DNA of 50,223 nt from Vicinamibacterales bacterium (GTDB lineage: Bacteria; Acidobacteriota; Vicinamibacteria; Vicinamibacterales; UBA8438). Shown piece after piece: positions 18,663 to 26,567 of the stretch. Below the pieces are notes generated by a model. That model saw only the letters and a program-made list of their open reading frames with translations, was not told the origin of the DNA and searched no databases. The stretch lies in NCBI GenBank assembly GCA_937766455.1, contig CALLXD010000063.1, forward strand, positions 1 through 50,223, in the 5' to 3' direction. The translations under genes were made by a program, and so were the position numbers. Each line of letters begins with the position of its first letter. The stretch's first letter is position 1.

Positions 18663-18664
18663 GA
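18627..18664. repeat. 38-bp perfect palindrome spanning the HNH gene stop codon
   Basis: Two 19-base arms (18627-18645 and 18646-18664) are exact reverse complements with no spacer, centred on CCCGCGGG, with outer ends TCTCACAAGG / CCTTGTGAGA. The TGA stop of the HNH gene is at 18660-18662, inside the right arm. Only a weak T-rich tract (GTTTCTCCC) follows, so it is not a classical terminator, although as RNA it could fold with a small forced loop. I saw no second copy in this window. Confidence 0.9.
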
Positions 18665-18889
18665 CGTTTCTCCCTCACTGTCTCCGACTAGTCGCGTGGA
18701 CCGCATGTGGATCGGGCCGCGACGGCTCCGACCGGGGAGGCGAGGTCGCTGAGGTCGCAAGTCGGCTACGGGCCAGTCTTGGGCTGCGCCAACGACGATG
18801 CTGCGCACGCTCGCCGCCATCTCGCGTACGCCCTCGTGATCGGCGCAGTCATGGGACGCGGCTCGGACGGCCACGTCAACCGGTGCCGA

Positions 18890-20122
18890 CTACCGCAGGT
18901 CCACCGCGACCAAGGTATCGGTGTTCCGCACGTAGAAACGACCGTCCGCCAGCGCTGGATACGCCCGAACGACGCCAGGCAGAACCTGAGCCCGGACGAT
19001 CGGCGAGAAACCGTCTGGCGAGGCCTCGGCCAAGAGCAGCTCTCCGGACTCTCGCAGAATCACGAGTTTGCCGCCAGCGAGCAGGATCGACCCGGCCCCG
19101 AAGCGGTCTTCGGTCCAGCGCACCTGCCCCGTCTCCAGATCAACCGCGCGCAGACTGGGGCCGTATTCCTGGCGTCCGTGATAACCGTAGAGCACGCCGT
19201 CACGCATCACCGCCGTCGCATAGTGATTCGTCATGCTCTCGTCGCCAGCCCATTCCTCTACGAGCGTCGTCCCCTCGACCCGGAGCAACGTGGCGCCCGT
19301 CTGGTAGCTGGACGAGATAAAGATACGATTGCCGTCGACCAGTGGCGTCGCTGCGTTGACGGAGGAGCCTGACCGGGAACGCCAGCGTTTCTCGAACAAC
19401 ACCTCGCCAGACGCCGGGTCGAGACCCACGAGTCCGTTGCGCGTAAAGAAGAGCACGTGTCGACGGCCACCGAAGGTCGCGCCCACGGGCGACGAATAGC
19501 TGGACTCATCGGTAGTGGCGGTCCAGAGTTCATCGCCAGTTTCCGCATCGAACGCGACGATCCCCCCTCCGCCACCACCAATGTTCGCAATCAGGCGCCC
19601 CTCTTCGACGAGCGGGGATCCAGCGGCACCAAAGAACCCCTTGCGCACCGCGTAGCGGGCGTGGGTATCAACCTGCCACAGCGCTGCTCCCGTCTCGAGG
19701 TCAACTGTATGTAGCTGCCCCTGCGCGCCGTAGGTGTGCACCCGGCCGTCAGCCACAACGGGGACCGATCGCGGCCCTTCGTCGAATCCGAAATCGTCGC
19801 GATAGGTGGTGGCGTAGGCATATCGCCACATCGTCTCGCCGGACTCGGCCGCCAGCGCCTCCACGACCTCATCGCCACCGACACGGTGAAACAGAATGAC
19901 GCGATCACCGACCACGGCCGGACCGGCAAATCCGGCCCCCACCGGTCGCTCCCAGAGGCGCGTGGGTCCGTCGTCGGACCACGCGTCAGCCAGACTCACG
20001 CCCGAATAGGTCCCGTTACGGGTCGGCCCCAAGAACTGGGGCCAATCCTGCGCGGTCACCGCGACCTCGGCGACCAGACATCCTACAGTCAGGACGAGCG
20101 CGTATCGCGAACGTGTGTTCAT
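18890..20122 (-). CDS. Exported PQQ-like (BamB-type) beta-propeller protein
   Basis: 410 residues with an N-terminal signal peptide ending near VTAQ, followed at once by DWPQFLGPTRNGTYSG, the entry motif shared by many secreted planctomycete/acidobacterial propellers. Blades carry the PQQ-repeat signature A-x-D-x-x-TG-x-x-x-W: VDLETGAALWQVDT, AFDAETGDELWTAT, GLDPASGEVLFEKR, AVDLETGQVRWTED. I see no catalytic PQQ-dehydrogenase residues, so it is better seen as a binding or scaffold propeller than as an enzyme. Start ATG 20122 has GGAGAGAG upstream. It is a paralogue of the gene at 23199-24554 and is divergent from the DUF4159 gene. Confidence 0.82.
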   Translation of the reverse strand: MNTRSRYALVLTVGCLVAEVAVTAQDWPQFLGPTRNGTYSGVSLADAWSDDGPTRLWERPVGAGFAGPAVVGDRVILFHRVGGDEVVEALAAESGETMWRYAYATTYRDDFGFDEGPRSVPVVADGRVHTYGAQGQLHTVDLETGAALWQVDTHARYAVRKGFFGAAGSPLVEEGRLIANIGGGGGGIVAFDAETGDELWTATTDESSYSSPVGATFGGRRHVLFFTRNGLVGLDPASGEVLFEKRWRSRSGSSVNAATPLVDGNRIFISSSYQTGATLLRVEGTTLVEEWAGDESMTNHYATAVMRDGVLYGYHGRQEYGPSLRAVDLETGQVRWTEDRFGAGSILLAGGKLVILRESGELLLAEASPDGFSPIVRAQVLPGVVRAYPALADGRFYVRNTDTLVAVDLR

Positions 20123-20314
20123 CGGTGTGCTCTCTCCTCAATCCAACGCTACTGGACGAGATCCAGCGACCGGACCGGCCAACTGGCTGCCAGTGTACAC
20201 GCCGTGATACCGCGTCCGAGCCGGCGCCCAGCCAGCGACGACGCGTATCCGTTTTGCCAGATCCCGGCAAGATGACGTAGCCTTGTCGACGTCCGCGAAG
20301 AACGGACTCGACCG

Positions 20315-21157
20315 ATGACTCTGCCACCGCGTCCTCCTCGCGCCCTCATCCTGCTCATCGTGGCCGGACTCCTGGCCGCAGTGGCGGTGACGGCCAATGC
20401 GCAACGTGGCTACTTCAGGGAAGGCCGGGCTCCGGCTCGATACCCCCCTTCCTCGATGCCGGACCGAGATTTCGCATTCTGCAAACTCGCCTACACGAGT
20501 GTCAGGTATGAAGACCTGGGCATGGGGTGGCGGACCGACTACCCGTATGCCGGCATCAATTTGATGACCCGGTATTCGGAACTGACCACCGCCCCCATCA
20601 GCACGGACAGGCGGGGCGAACCGAATCACTGGGTCGTCGAACTGACGGACAGAGAACTCTTCAATTGCCCGTTCATCATGGCGGCCGATGTCGGCACCAT
20701 CGGCTTGAGCGGCGCCGAGGCCGACGGACTCCGCACCTATCTGCTCAAAGGCGGGTTCTTGTGGGTCGATGATTTCTGGGGCACGCGTGCCTGGCAACAT
20801 TGGAGTGCAGAGATCGCCAAAGTACTGCCACCAGGTCAGTACCCGATCAAGGACCTGCCGCTGGATCACCCGGTGTTTCGTGCGCTGATGCACGTCGAAG
20901 AGGTGCCGCAGATCACGGCCATTCAATTCTGGGGCTGGAGCGGCGGCAACACCTCTGAACGGGGCGCCGACAGCGCCGAAGCCCACCTCCGAGCCATCAC
21001 AGATGAGTCGGGGCGAATTCTGGTGCTGATGTCGCACAACACGGATGTCGCCGACGCCTGGGAGCGGGAGGGCGAAGACCCGCGCTATTTCAAGCAGTTC
21101 TCGCCAAACGGCTACGGGCTTGGCATCAACGTGCTGCTCTACGCCATGAGTCACTAG
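20315..21157 (+). CDS. DUF4159-domain exported protein
   Basis: 280 residues: a signal peptide (ALILLIVAGLLAAVAVTANAQ) followed by a DUF4159 domain. Characteristic elements are FAFCKLAYTSVRYED, PYAGINLMTRYSELTT, LRTYLLKGGFLWVDDFWGTRAW, where the conserved GGF-L-x-x-D-D resembles the active-site region of glutamine-amidotransferase-like folds, LPLDHPVFRALMHV and YGLGINVLLYAMSH. The family is typically found near MoxR/DUF58/von Willebrand modules; none are present here. The biochemical role is unknown. It heads a co-directional series with the thioesterase and STAS genes (48- and 29-bp gaps). Confidence 0.82.
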   Translation: MTLPPRPPRALILLIVAGLLAAVAVTANAQRGYFREGRAPARYPPSSMPDRDFAFCKLAYTSVRYEDLGMGWRTDYPYAGINLMTRYSELTTAPISTDRRGEPNHWVVELTDRELFNCPFIMAADVGTIGLSGAEADGLRTYLLKGGFLWVDDFWGTRAWQHWSAEIAKVLPPGQYPIKDLPLDHPVFRALMHVEEVPQITAIQFWGWSGGNTSERGADSAEAHLRAITDESGRILVLMSHNTDVADAWEREGEDPRYFKQFSPNGYGLGINVLLYAMSH

Positions 21158-21204
21158 CCGCCGCGCGTGCCAGGCGCCCTATCCGGTCACCCCAATCCGC
21201 GCCT

Positions 21205-21681
21205 ATGACTCGCCCAGACCCGGCCACCCTCCGCGAACAGCTCCTCGCGCACTCTCGCGGCGTGGCGTTCTTCGAACTCATCGGATTGGAGGTGCTGGAC
21301 GCTGAACCAGGTCGCTCGTCCACGCGACTACGGATGCGTCCTGATCTGGCGAACCCAATCGGCCTGATGCACGGCGGCATCATCGCCTCGCTCATCGACA
21401 CCGGTCTTGCCTATGCGCTGTTGTTGCGCGAGGACATACAGGATGCCCTCCACGCCGGCCGTTCGCTCGTGACCGTCGACCTGCGTGTCAAATACCTGCG
21501 GCCGGTCTCCGCCGGTGCGGTGACCTGCGAATCGCGGATCATCCGGATGGGTCGACAGATCATCCACATGGAGGCGGTCGTCACCAACGACGACGGCAAA
21601 GAGGTCGCCCGCGGCGATGCGATCTACACCACGGCGACGCCGAGCACCCCGCCCCGGGACTCATCCGAGACCGCTGGATAG
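21205..21681 (+). CDS. PaaI-type hot-dog thioesterase
   Basis: 158 residues with the PaaI/YdiI hot-dog fold: the central helix motif NPIGLMHGGIIASLIDTGLAYAL contains the HGG that positions the thioester, preceded by a strand RSSTRLRM and followed by the strands LVTVDLRVKYLRPVSAG and IIHMEAVVTNDDGKEVARGDAIY. Such enzymes hydrolyse acyl- or aryl-CoA esters in the cytoplasm; the specific acyl group cannot be inferred. It has no clear Shine-Dalgarno sequence. It lies between the DUF4159 and STAS genes, probably co-transcribed, with no evident metabolic link to either. Confidence 0.85.
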   Translation: MTRPDPATLREQLLAHSRGVAFFELIGLEVLDAEPGRSSTRLRMRPDLANPIGLMHGGIIASLIDTGLAYALLLREDIQDALHAGRSLVTVDLRVKYLRPVSAGAVTCESRIIRMGRQIIHMEAVVTNDDGKEVARGDAIYTTATPSTPPRDSSETAG

Positions 21682-21709
21682 CGGCGGCTGATGGCAGCAC
21701 CGGCACGCC

Positions 21710-22066
21710 ATGGATGTTCACGAGCATACGTCCCACGGTGTCCCCGTGTTGGAGCTCAGCGGCCGCCTCACGTTGGAGTCGTTCGGTCAACTGAAGGACC
21801 GCGTGCGCCCGATCATCGACGCCGGTGCCAGCCGACTTGTCCTCGACCTGGGTGCCGTGTCCTATGTCGACAGTATCGGGGTGGCCGAGCTGGTTCGCAG
21901 CCACGTGATGTTTGCGAACCGCGGCGGACGCCTCGTGCTGGCCGCGGTGCCCGACCATCTCACCCGACTGCTCCGACTGACCAGGCTGGACCAGATCGTG
22001 GAGTCGCGCGGTTCTCGGGACGACGCGGTTCACGCGTTGCGCGACGCCAAGGTCGAACGAATCTAG
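21710..22066 (+). CDS. STAS-domain protein (anti-sigma factor antagonist-like)
   Basis: 118 residues forming one STAS domain as in SpoIIAA/RsbV: strands VPVLELSGRLTLESFGQLKDRV, then the phospho-site loop LVLDLGAVSYVDSIGVAELV, in which Ser of VDSIG is the residue phosphorylated by the partner anti-sigma kinase, then GGRLVLAAVPDHLTRLLRLTRLD. It would bind and sequester an anti-sigma kinase when unphosphorylated. No RsbW-like kinase or SpoIIE-like phosphatase is in the window, so its partner must be elsewhere. It is the last gene of the plus-strand run, convergent with the cyclase-family gene. Confidence 0.85.
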   Translation: MDVHEHTSHGVPVLELSGRLTLESFGQLKDRVRPIIDAGASRLVLDLGAVSYVDSIGVAELVRSHVMFANRGGRLVLAAVPDHLTRLLRLTRLDQIVESRGSRDDAVHALRDAKVERI

Positions 22067-22143
22067 ATGTGCCCTGGACCAGTCCGGTCCGATTGACACC
22101 TCTCACGGACCGGCCGGACAACGGGCGCCACAAGGCCCTGGTC

Positions 22144-23151
22144 CTAGAACGTCGCGATGGGGTTCAGCGGCGATCCGGTTCCCCCGACGACAGCCAGTGG
22201 CGCCGCCGAGAGCATGAACTCCCAGCGGTCTTGTCGCGCGGCCTCTTCGGCCAATGCCTCAAGGTCGAGGTTGTCGAAGATACGGACGCCCATGGCCACG
22301 AGCACCAATTGATGAATCGGCTGCGACACGCCGTCCACGCCAGACGGCAGCGCATCGTTCGTGTAATCGCTCCCGATCATCGCGACATCGCGCTCCTTGA
22401 GCCACGGGCCAACCGACGCATGTAGCCCCGCCGCCAGCTGGCCGGTCGCCCAGGGGCCCACCTCGGCGCGGCGCGCCCACCGTCCCGAGCGCACCAGAAG
22501 AATGTCGCCCGGCTCGACCCGCACGCCGGCCTGCCGCTCCCACTCTTCGAGATCCTCGATGTAGATCGGCGTGCCCGGTTCCAGGTAGTCAACGCCCTTG
22601 AGTCGAGCGATGTCCATCAGGACCCCCTTTGTGAGGATGCCCTGCTTGACGTCAAGAATGGACAGTTTCGAGCACCCGTCTTCGGTGACGTCATCGGCCT
22701 TGGTGAACCCGTTGTACATCACCCCGTCATGCGACATATGGCAGAGCGAATCCATATGGCTGTGTGCATAGCCGTGATACGACACCGAGTACCGGTCGCC
22801 GATGAACGGCCCGGGGCGGCCAACCCCGGACATCTCGTGGCTGAACGGCGACGTAGAGTCCGCTGCCTGCTCTGTCAGGTAATTGTGCGACAGCGACACC
22901 GACACCCCCTCGCGCACCAGGCTTGCCGCCTGTTTTCGCTTGTCGTTGGTAATGAGGTTGAGTGCGCCAAGCTGGTCATCGTCGCCCCAGCGACCCCAGT
23001 TCGACAGCTCGGTCATCCAGCCATCGACCATCGCTTCCGTCACGTTCCGATTGGCCTGGGCCTGCGTATCGCCACCACCAGGGCCACAGGCGAGTGCCAC
23101 GCCCAACGCGAGCGCGCTCGCCACCAGCACACGAGGTCTTGTTATCGTCAT
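22144..23151 (-). CDS. Cyclase-family metal hydrolase (kynurenine-formamidase-like), exported
   Basis: 335 residues. An N-terminal hydrophobic segment ending in ALACGPGG looks like a lipoprotein signal (ALAC lipobox). The mature part has the cyclase/KynB fold signature: YHGYAHSHMDSLCHMSHDG, whose His/Asp residues match the HxGTHxDxPxH metal-binding motif, plus [21 protein letters not shown] and EPGDILLVRSGRW. Members hydrolyse N-formylkynurenine or other cyclic or amide substrates; the substrate here is unknown. GGAGG precedes the start. It lies 47 bases after a PQQ-like propeller gene, so the two probably form an operon. It is a clear paralogue of the gene at 34540-35613. Confidence 0.85.
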   Translation of the reverse strand: MTITRPRVLVASALALGVALACGPGGGDTQAQANRNVTEAMVDGWMTELSNWGRWGDDDQLGALNLITNDKRKQAASLVREGVSVSLSHNYLTEQAADSTSPFSHEMSGVGRPGPFIGDRYSVSYHGYAHSHMDSLCHMSHDGVMYNGFTKADDVTEDGCSKLSILDVKQGILTKGVLMDIARLKGVDYLEPGTPIYIEDLEEWERQAGVRVEPGDILLVRSGRWARRAEVGPWATGQLAAGLHASVGPWLKERDVAMIGSDYTNDALPSGVDGVSQPIHQLVLVAMGVRIFDNLDLEALAEEAARQDRWEFMLSAAPLAVVGGTGSPLNPIATF

Positions 23152-23198
23152 GTCTCATTCCTCCGAAGATGCCGCCACGCACACCGTCGACACCGCAA

Positions 23199-24554
23199 CT
23201 AGTCGCCGTCGGTAATCCGATAGAGCTTCGACGCGGTCCGGATGAACAGGCTGCCCTGCGCAATGGCCGGTGTCGCCATCGAAAATTCCTCGAGGGCGTT
23301 GGTGCCCAGCACCTCGTAGTCGACCCCGGCGCGAATTACGTAAGTGTCGCCCTCTTCGCTCAGTGCGAAGATCTTCCCGTCATACGCCCACGGCGACGAC
23401 GTAAACGCCGCCCCCACCGCGAGGCGCTGCCGGGAATACACTTCCTCGCCCGTCCGGGCATCGTGGGCCGTGAAGAACCCGCGATCAAGCAGCGTGTAGT
23501 AGATATCGCCGTACAGAATCGGTGAGGGATTGTACGGACTCGCCTGCCGCTGGTACCACGCGATGTAGTCGTTGCTGGTCTCTCCCGGCGTCAGACTGAT
23601 GTCACCCGACGCGCCCGGTCTGATCGCGAACACGGGACGGACCTGATCGCCCACGTAGCCCGAGGCGATGTACAGCAGGCCGAACTCGGCAAACGGGGTC
23701 GGGATGGTGATGGAGGACATGCCCGTCAGCTCCCACAGCAGCCCGCCCTGGAGGTCGTACGACCGCACCTTGTCGGTGCCGGTGGTGACCAGCTCCGTTC
23801 GCCCCTCGTGCTCCCACACGAACGGGGTCGACCAGTTGGTGCCTTCGTCGCGGTCCACGCGCCACAGCTCCCCGCCAGTCTCGGCACTGAGCGCCGTCAG
23901 GTAGGACTGCTCGTCGTTGTCGTTGACAACATACAACCGCCCGTCGTGCAACGCCGGTGAGGCGGCGGTCCCCCAGCCGTAGCGGGTCAGGCGTGGCTCA
24001 ACGTCCCGGGACCACAACAGTTGTCCCTCCAGATCGAAGCAGAAAAGCCCGACGTTCCCGAATGAGACATACAACCGTTCGCCGTCGGTAACCGGCGTCT
24101 CGGAAGCGAATGTGTTCTTCAGATGATGCGCAATGTCCGGCACGCCGCTGTGCACGGTACGCTGCCATCGCAACGCGCCGGTGGCCACGTCCAGCGCATA
24201 GACGTTCCAGTGGTGCACGCTCGTCGGCGCGTCCCGATCGCCGCCGAAGTAGAGCCCGCCTTCCGGGGTCTCGATGTCGCCATCGCTGACCACGGCCGTG
24301 ACCAAGACCGTGTCGCCGGTCACGATCGGCGAACTCCACCCGAGGCCTGGGATGTCGGCCACCCAGGCCACGTTGTCCGTCGTGCTCCAACGGTCAGGGA
24401 GCCCCTCGGCGTCGTCTACGACGCCTCGCGCGCCGGCCCCTCGAAACTGCGGCCAGTCATCGCGTCCAGCCTGTCCCGCCTGGGCGTCCATGCGCGCCGT
24501 CAGGGCCAGCACGCTGGCTAACATCAACACCCATCCGCGTCGTCTCGTTCGCAT
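23199..24554 (-). CDS. Exported PQQ-like beta-propeller protein
   Basis: 451 residues from ATG 24554 (MRTRRRGWVLMLASVLALTARMDAQ, a clear signal peptide; the frame is open further upstream but without signal-like sequence). It starts DDWPQFRGAGARGVVDDAEGLPDRWSTTDNVAW, the typical entry of this family, and then has propeller blades with D-x-x-TG-x-x-x-W signatures (ALDVATGALRWQRT, ALSAETGGELWRVDRDEG, TAHDARTGEEVYSR). Function is unknown; homologues are often annotated as PQQ-binding-like proteins and may organise exported enzymes. It is the upstream gene of an operon with the cyclase-family hydrolase, and it is divergent from the 92-residue coiled-coil gene. Confidence 0.82.
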   Translation of the reverse strand: MRTRRRGWVLMLASVLALTARMDAQAGQAGRDDWPQFRGAGARGVVDDAEGLPDRWSTTDNVAWVADIPGLGWSSPIVTGDTVLVTAVVSDGDIETPEGGLYFGGDRDAPTSVHHWNVYALDVATGALRWQRTVHSGVPDIAHHLKNTFASETPVTDGERLYVSFGNVGLFCFDLEGQLLWSRDVEPRLTRYGWGTAASPALHDGRLYVVNDNDEQSYLTALSAETGGELWRVDRDEGTNWSTPFVWEHEGRTELVTTGTDKVRSYDLQGGLLWELTGMSSITIPTPFAEFGLLYIASGYVGDQVRPVFAIRPGASGDISLTPGETSNDYIAWYQRQASPYNPSPILYGDIYYTLLDRGFFTAHDARTGEEVYSRQRLAVGAAFTSSPWAYDGKIFALSEEGDTYVIRAGVDYEVLGTNALEEFSMATPAIAQGSLFIRTASKLYRITDGD

Positions 24555-24690
24555 TACCGTTGCCGATGATGCCCGCCGCATCCGTTGCTGTCCAGGGAAA
24601 ACGGCGCGTCTCTCTCGACTGGCGACGTCGCGTACACTTGGGGTGTTGTACACGAACAGTGTGACGGAAGACTCACGTGGAGGCACATGA

Positions 24691-24969
24691 ATGGGCGACG
24701 CAGGTGAAGGTCTGGTGGACGCGGAAGCACGAATCCAAGAACGCATGGACGAACTCGAACGTGAACGCTCGGCCCGGCACGCGAAGCCGCCCCGCGACCC
24801 TGCCGCAGCGAGCCGTGTGGAGTCCTTACGTTTGGCCCGGGTGGACCTCCAGCGCCAAGCCGACGCCGCCACCACGCATCCCAAGCTCAGGGCTGTCCGG
24901 GCCCAGGCTCTCGCTGACCTCGACCGCCAGCTCGCCGACGCGCAGGAGGCGCTCGATAAGAAGTCCTAG
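24691..24969 (+). CDS. Small charged coiled-coil protein of unknown function
   Basis: 92 residues, with GGAGG seven bases before ATG 24691, which supports real translation. The sequence is almost entirely helical and rich in Glu, Arg, Ala and Leu (DAEARIQERMDELERERSAR, RVESLRLARVDLQRQADAA, ALADLDRQLADAQEALDKKS), with heptad-like spacing of Leu/Ala. There are no cysteines, no signal and no membrane segment, so it is cytoplasmic. I do not recognise the family. Its stop overlaps the stop of the convergent DUF547 gene within the sequence CTAG, leaving no room for a terminator between the two. Confidence 0.65.
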   Translation: MGDAGEGLVDAEARIQERMDELERERSARHAKPPRDPAAASRVESLRLARVDLQRQADAATTHPKLRAVRAQALADLDRQLADAQEALDKKS

Positions 24970-25733
24970 CGACCGTTGAGGGTCCAGTCGTAATCCAAGA
25001 AGCGGACACGGGTCTTGGGACCTGCGATAGCAGCCGCGGCGGCGGGGTCGTCCGTGAGGCGGGCGGCAACGAAGGTCTTCAGCGAACCGCCGTGCCGAGT
25101 AAAGTCACTCTCATACCAGTCGAGTAGCTCGGACAGCCACAGCGTACCGTCTTCATACCGGTTCCGCCGCACGTCTCGCAGGAACACCCGCGCGTTGTCC
25201 TCAAGCTGGTCGTCCAACCGTGAGGCGACATAGGCCTCAGCACGCAGAGGCGGGCACCCATTGGCCGCACAATTTGCGGCGAAATGAATGCGTGGCTCGT
25301 CGAACTGCCCCCTGATCATTCCGTGTTCGATGTCGTCGAGGTGACGCTCTTGCCCCAGCAGTGTAAAGAAACGCTGCTTCCAGGGTGAGGAGAACCACCC
25401 CCCGAGATCCTTGATCGAGGTCACCGGATAATTGTCGACGATCAACGTCACGGTGAGCGCGTTGTATGCGTTGATCAGAAACGCCAACCGCTGCGGCTCG
25501 GACCAGGTCTCGAACTGCGCCGGTGTGACACGGGTGACCACGTCGACATAACGCGCCAACCCAGACGCATCTGCCTGAATCGCCGCATAGTCAACCACGG
25601 TGATGCCGCCATCGTTGGCGACGTGACGCGCGAGGACCTCGGTCCACGCCGTGTGGCCGTGGTCGAACGTCTGGGCGATGGCAACCCCGCTCGACGCCAG
25701 AAGCACTGCCACCAACACACTGAGGCGAGTCAC
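24966..25733 (-). CDS. DUF547-domain exported protein
   Basis: 255 residues. A signal peptide (SVLVAVLLASSGVAIAQ) is followed by the DUF547 domain with its hallmarks: RLAFLINAYNALTVTLI, DLGGWFSSPWKQRFFTLLGQ, LDDIEHGMIR, IHFAANCAANGCPPLRAEAY (conserved His/Cys residues that suggest a papain-like thiol site), and the C-terminal LDYDWTLNG. The enzymatic role is not established. The start is a GTG overlapping the stop of the upstream DUF3047 gene (GTGA), so the two are translationally coupled and both proteins go to the cell envelope. Confidence 0.87.
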   Translation of the reverse strand: MTRLSVLVAVLLASSGVAIAQTFDHGHTAWTEVLARHVANDGGITVVDYAAIQADASGLARYVDVVTRVTPAQFETWSEPQRLAFLINAYNALTVTLIVDNYPVTSIKDLGGWFSSPWKQRFFTLLGQERHLDDIEHGMIRGQFDEPRIHFAANCAANGCPPLRAEAYVASRLDDQLEDNARVFLRDVRRNRYEDGTLWLSELLDWYESDFTRHGGSLKTFVAARLTDDPAAAAAIAGPKTRVRFLDYDWTLNGR

Positions 25734-26458
25734 AAGGCCGACTCCGAAAACGAGATGTCTCCGAAGTGGGAGACACAGGCCGTTCCACTGTTGTCGGTGT
25801 CGGTCATGACGGCCACCCCGGCGACCGTGTCAGCCTCCCGACCGAACAACGCCACATAGTCCGCGCGCACATCCCGACGGTGATGGACCCAGCCATCGTC
25901 ATCGGTGGCACCGGCTCCTCCCGCCGTCACCGGCTCGACCGGCAGCACCTTGATACGCGCATTTACATGCGAGGTCGGATCGGACGTTCGCGCTGGCACC
26001 GACCGAGGCACATAGACGATCGAATCACCCTGAAATCCAGGTCCGAGTCGCTTCAGACGCGAAAACATACCTCCGGTTGGCTCGAAAATCACAAACAGGC
26101 GGAGGGGGAAATCGTCGGTCTCAGGGTCGCCCCAGTCCCCCGCGTAGCAGTCAGGGCTCGTCTTCCAGGACCACTGGATGACCGGACGACGTTCCACGTC
26201 GATAGAGACTCGCTTGAGAGCGGCGGAGGCGGACACCTGACTGCGAGCCTCGAGGACCACGCGGCCGTTCTGCAACACCAATCCGTACTCCGTCTCCACG
26301 GTGATACTGGGAAAACGCATCTGCTCCCACCCCACCGGCATGCCGCCGACCGCGAGATGCGAGAACGGACCAACCAGCAGGCTCGTCGGCTGGGCCATCA
26401 CCGTGGTGGCCACCACGGCAACGGCGCCCACGCAACAGACGCGAACCAGGGGGATCAC
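25730..26458 (-). CDS. DUF3047-domain exported protein
   Basis: 242 residues from GTG 26458 (MIPLVRVCCVGAVAVVATTVMAQ, a signal peptide; GAGG lies ten bases upstream). Much longer frames reading back over the amidase gene are artefacts of high GC. The DUF3047 domain is recognisable: FSHLAVGGMPVGWEQMRFP, RRPVIQWSWKTSP, DDFPLRLFVIFE, then RADYVALFGREADTVAGVAVMTDTDNSG, ending with GDISF. The family is secreted and beta-sandwich-like, with possible carbohydrate-binding character; function unknown. It forms a coupled pair with DUF547 and is divergent from the amidase gene, 109 bases away. Confidence 0.82.
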   Translation of the reverse strand: MIPLVRVCCVGAVAVVATTVMAQPTSLLVGPFSHLAVGGMPVGWEQMRFPSITVETEYGLVLQNGRVVLEARSQVSASAALKRVSIDVERRPVIQWSWKTSPDCYAGDWGDPETDDFPLRLFVIFEPTGGMFSRLKRLGPGFQGDSIVYVPRSVPARTSDPTSHVNARIKVLPVEPVTAGGAGATDDDGWVHHRRDVRADYVALFGREADTVAGVAVMTDTDNSGTACVSHFGDISFSESAL

Positions 26459-26567
26459 GATCGTTGCGCCTCGACTCGATCCATGTCGCTCGCCATGTTC
26501 ACTCTGACGCGGAGCACAGCCCCGACGGTTCGGGACCATGACGCTCGCCCCGCTATAGAATGCACCG

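Noticed and set aside
17887-19320. A 477-codon plus-strand frame overlapping the HNH gene
   Set aside because: It is an alternate frame of the HNH gene and then of the antisense of the propeller gene, rich in Pro/Arg/Ser with no domain.
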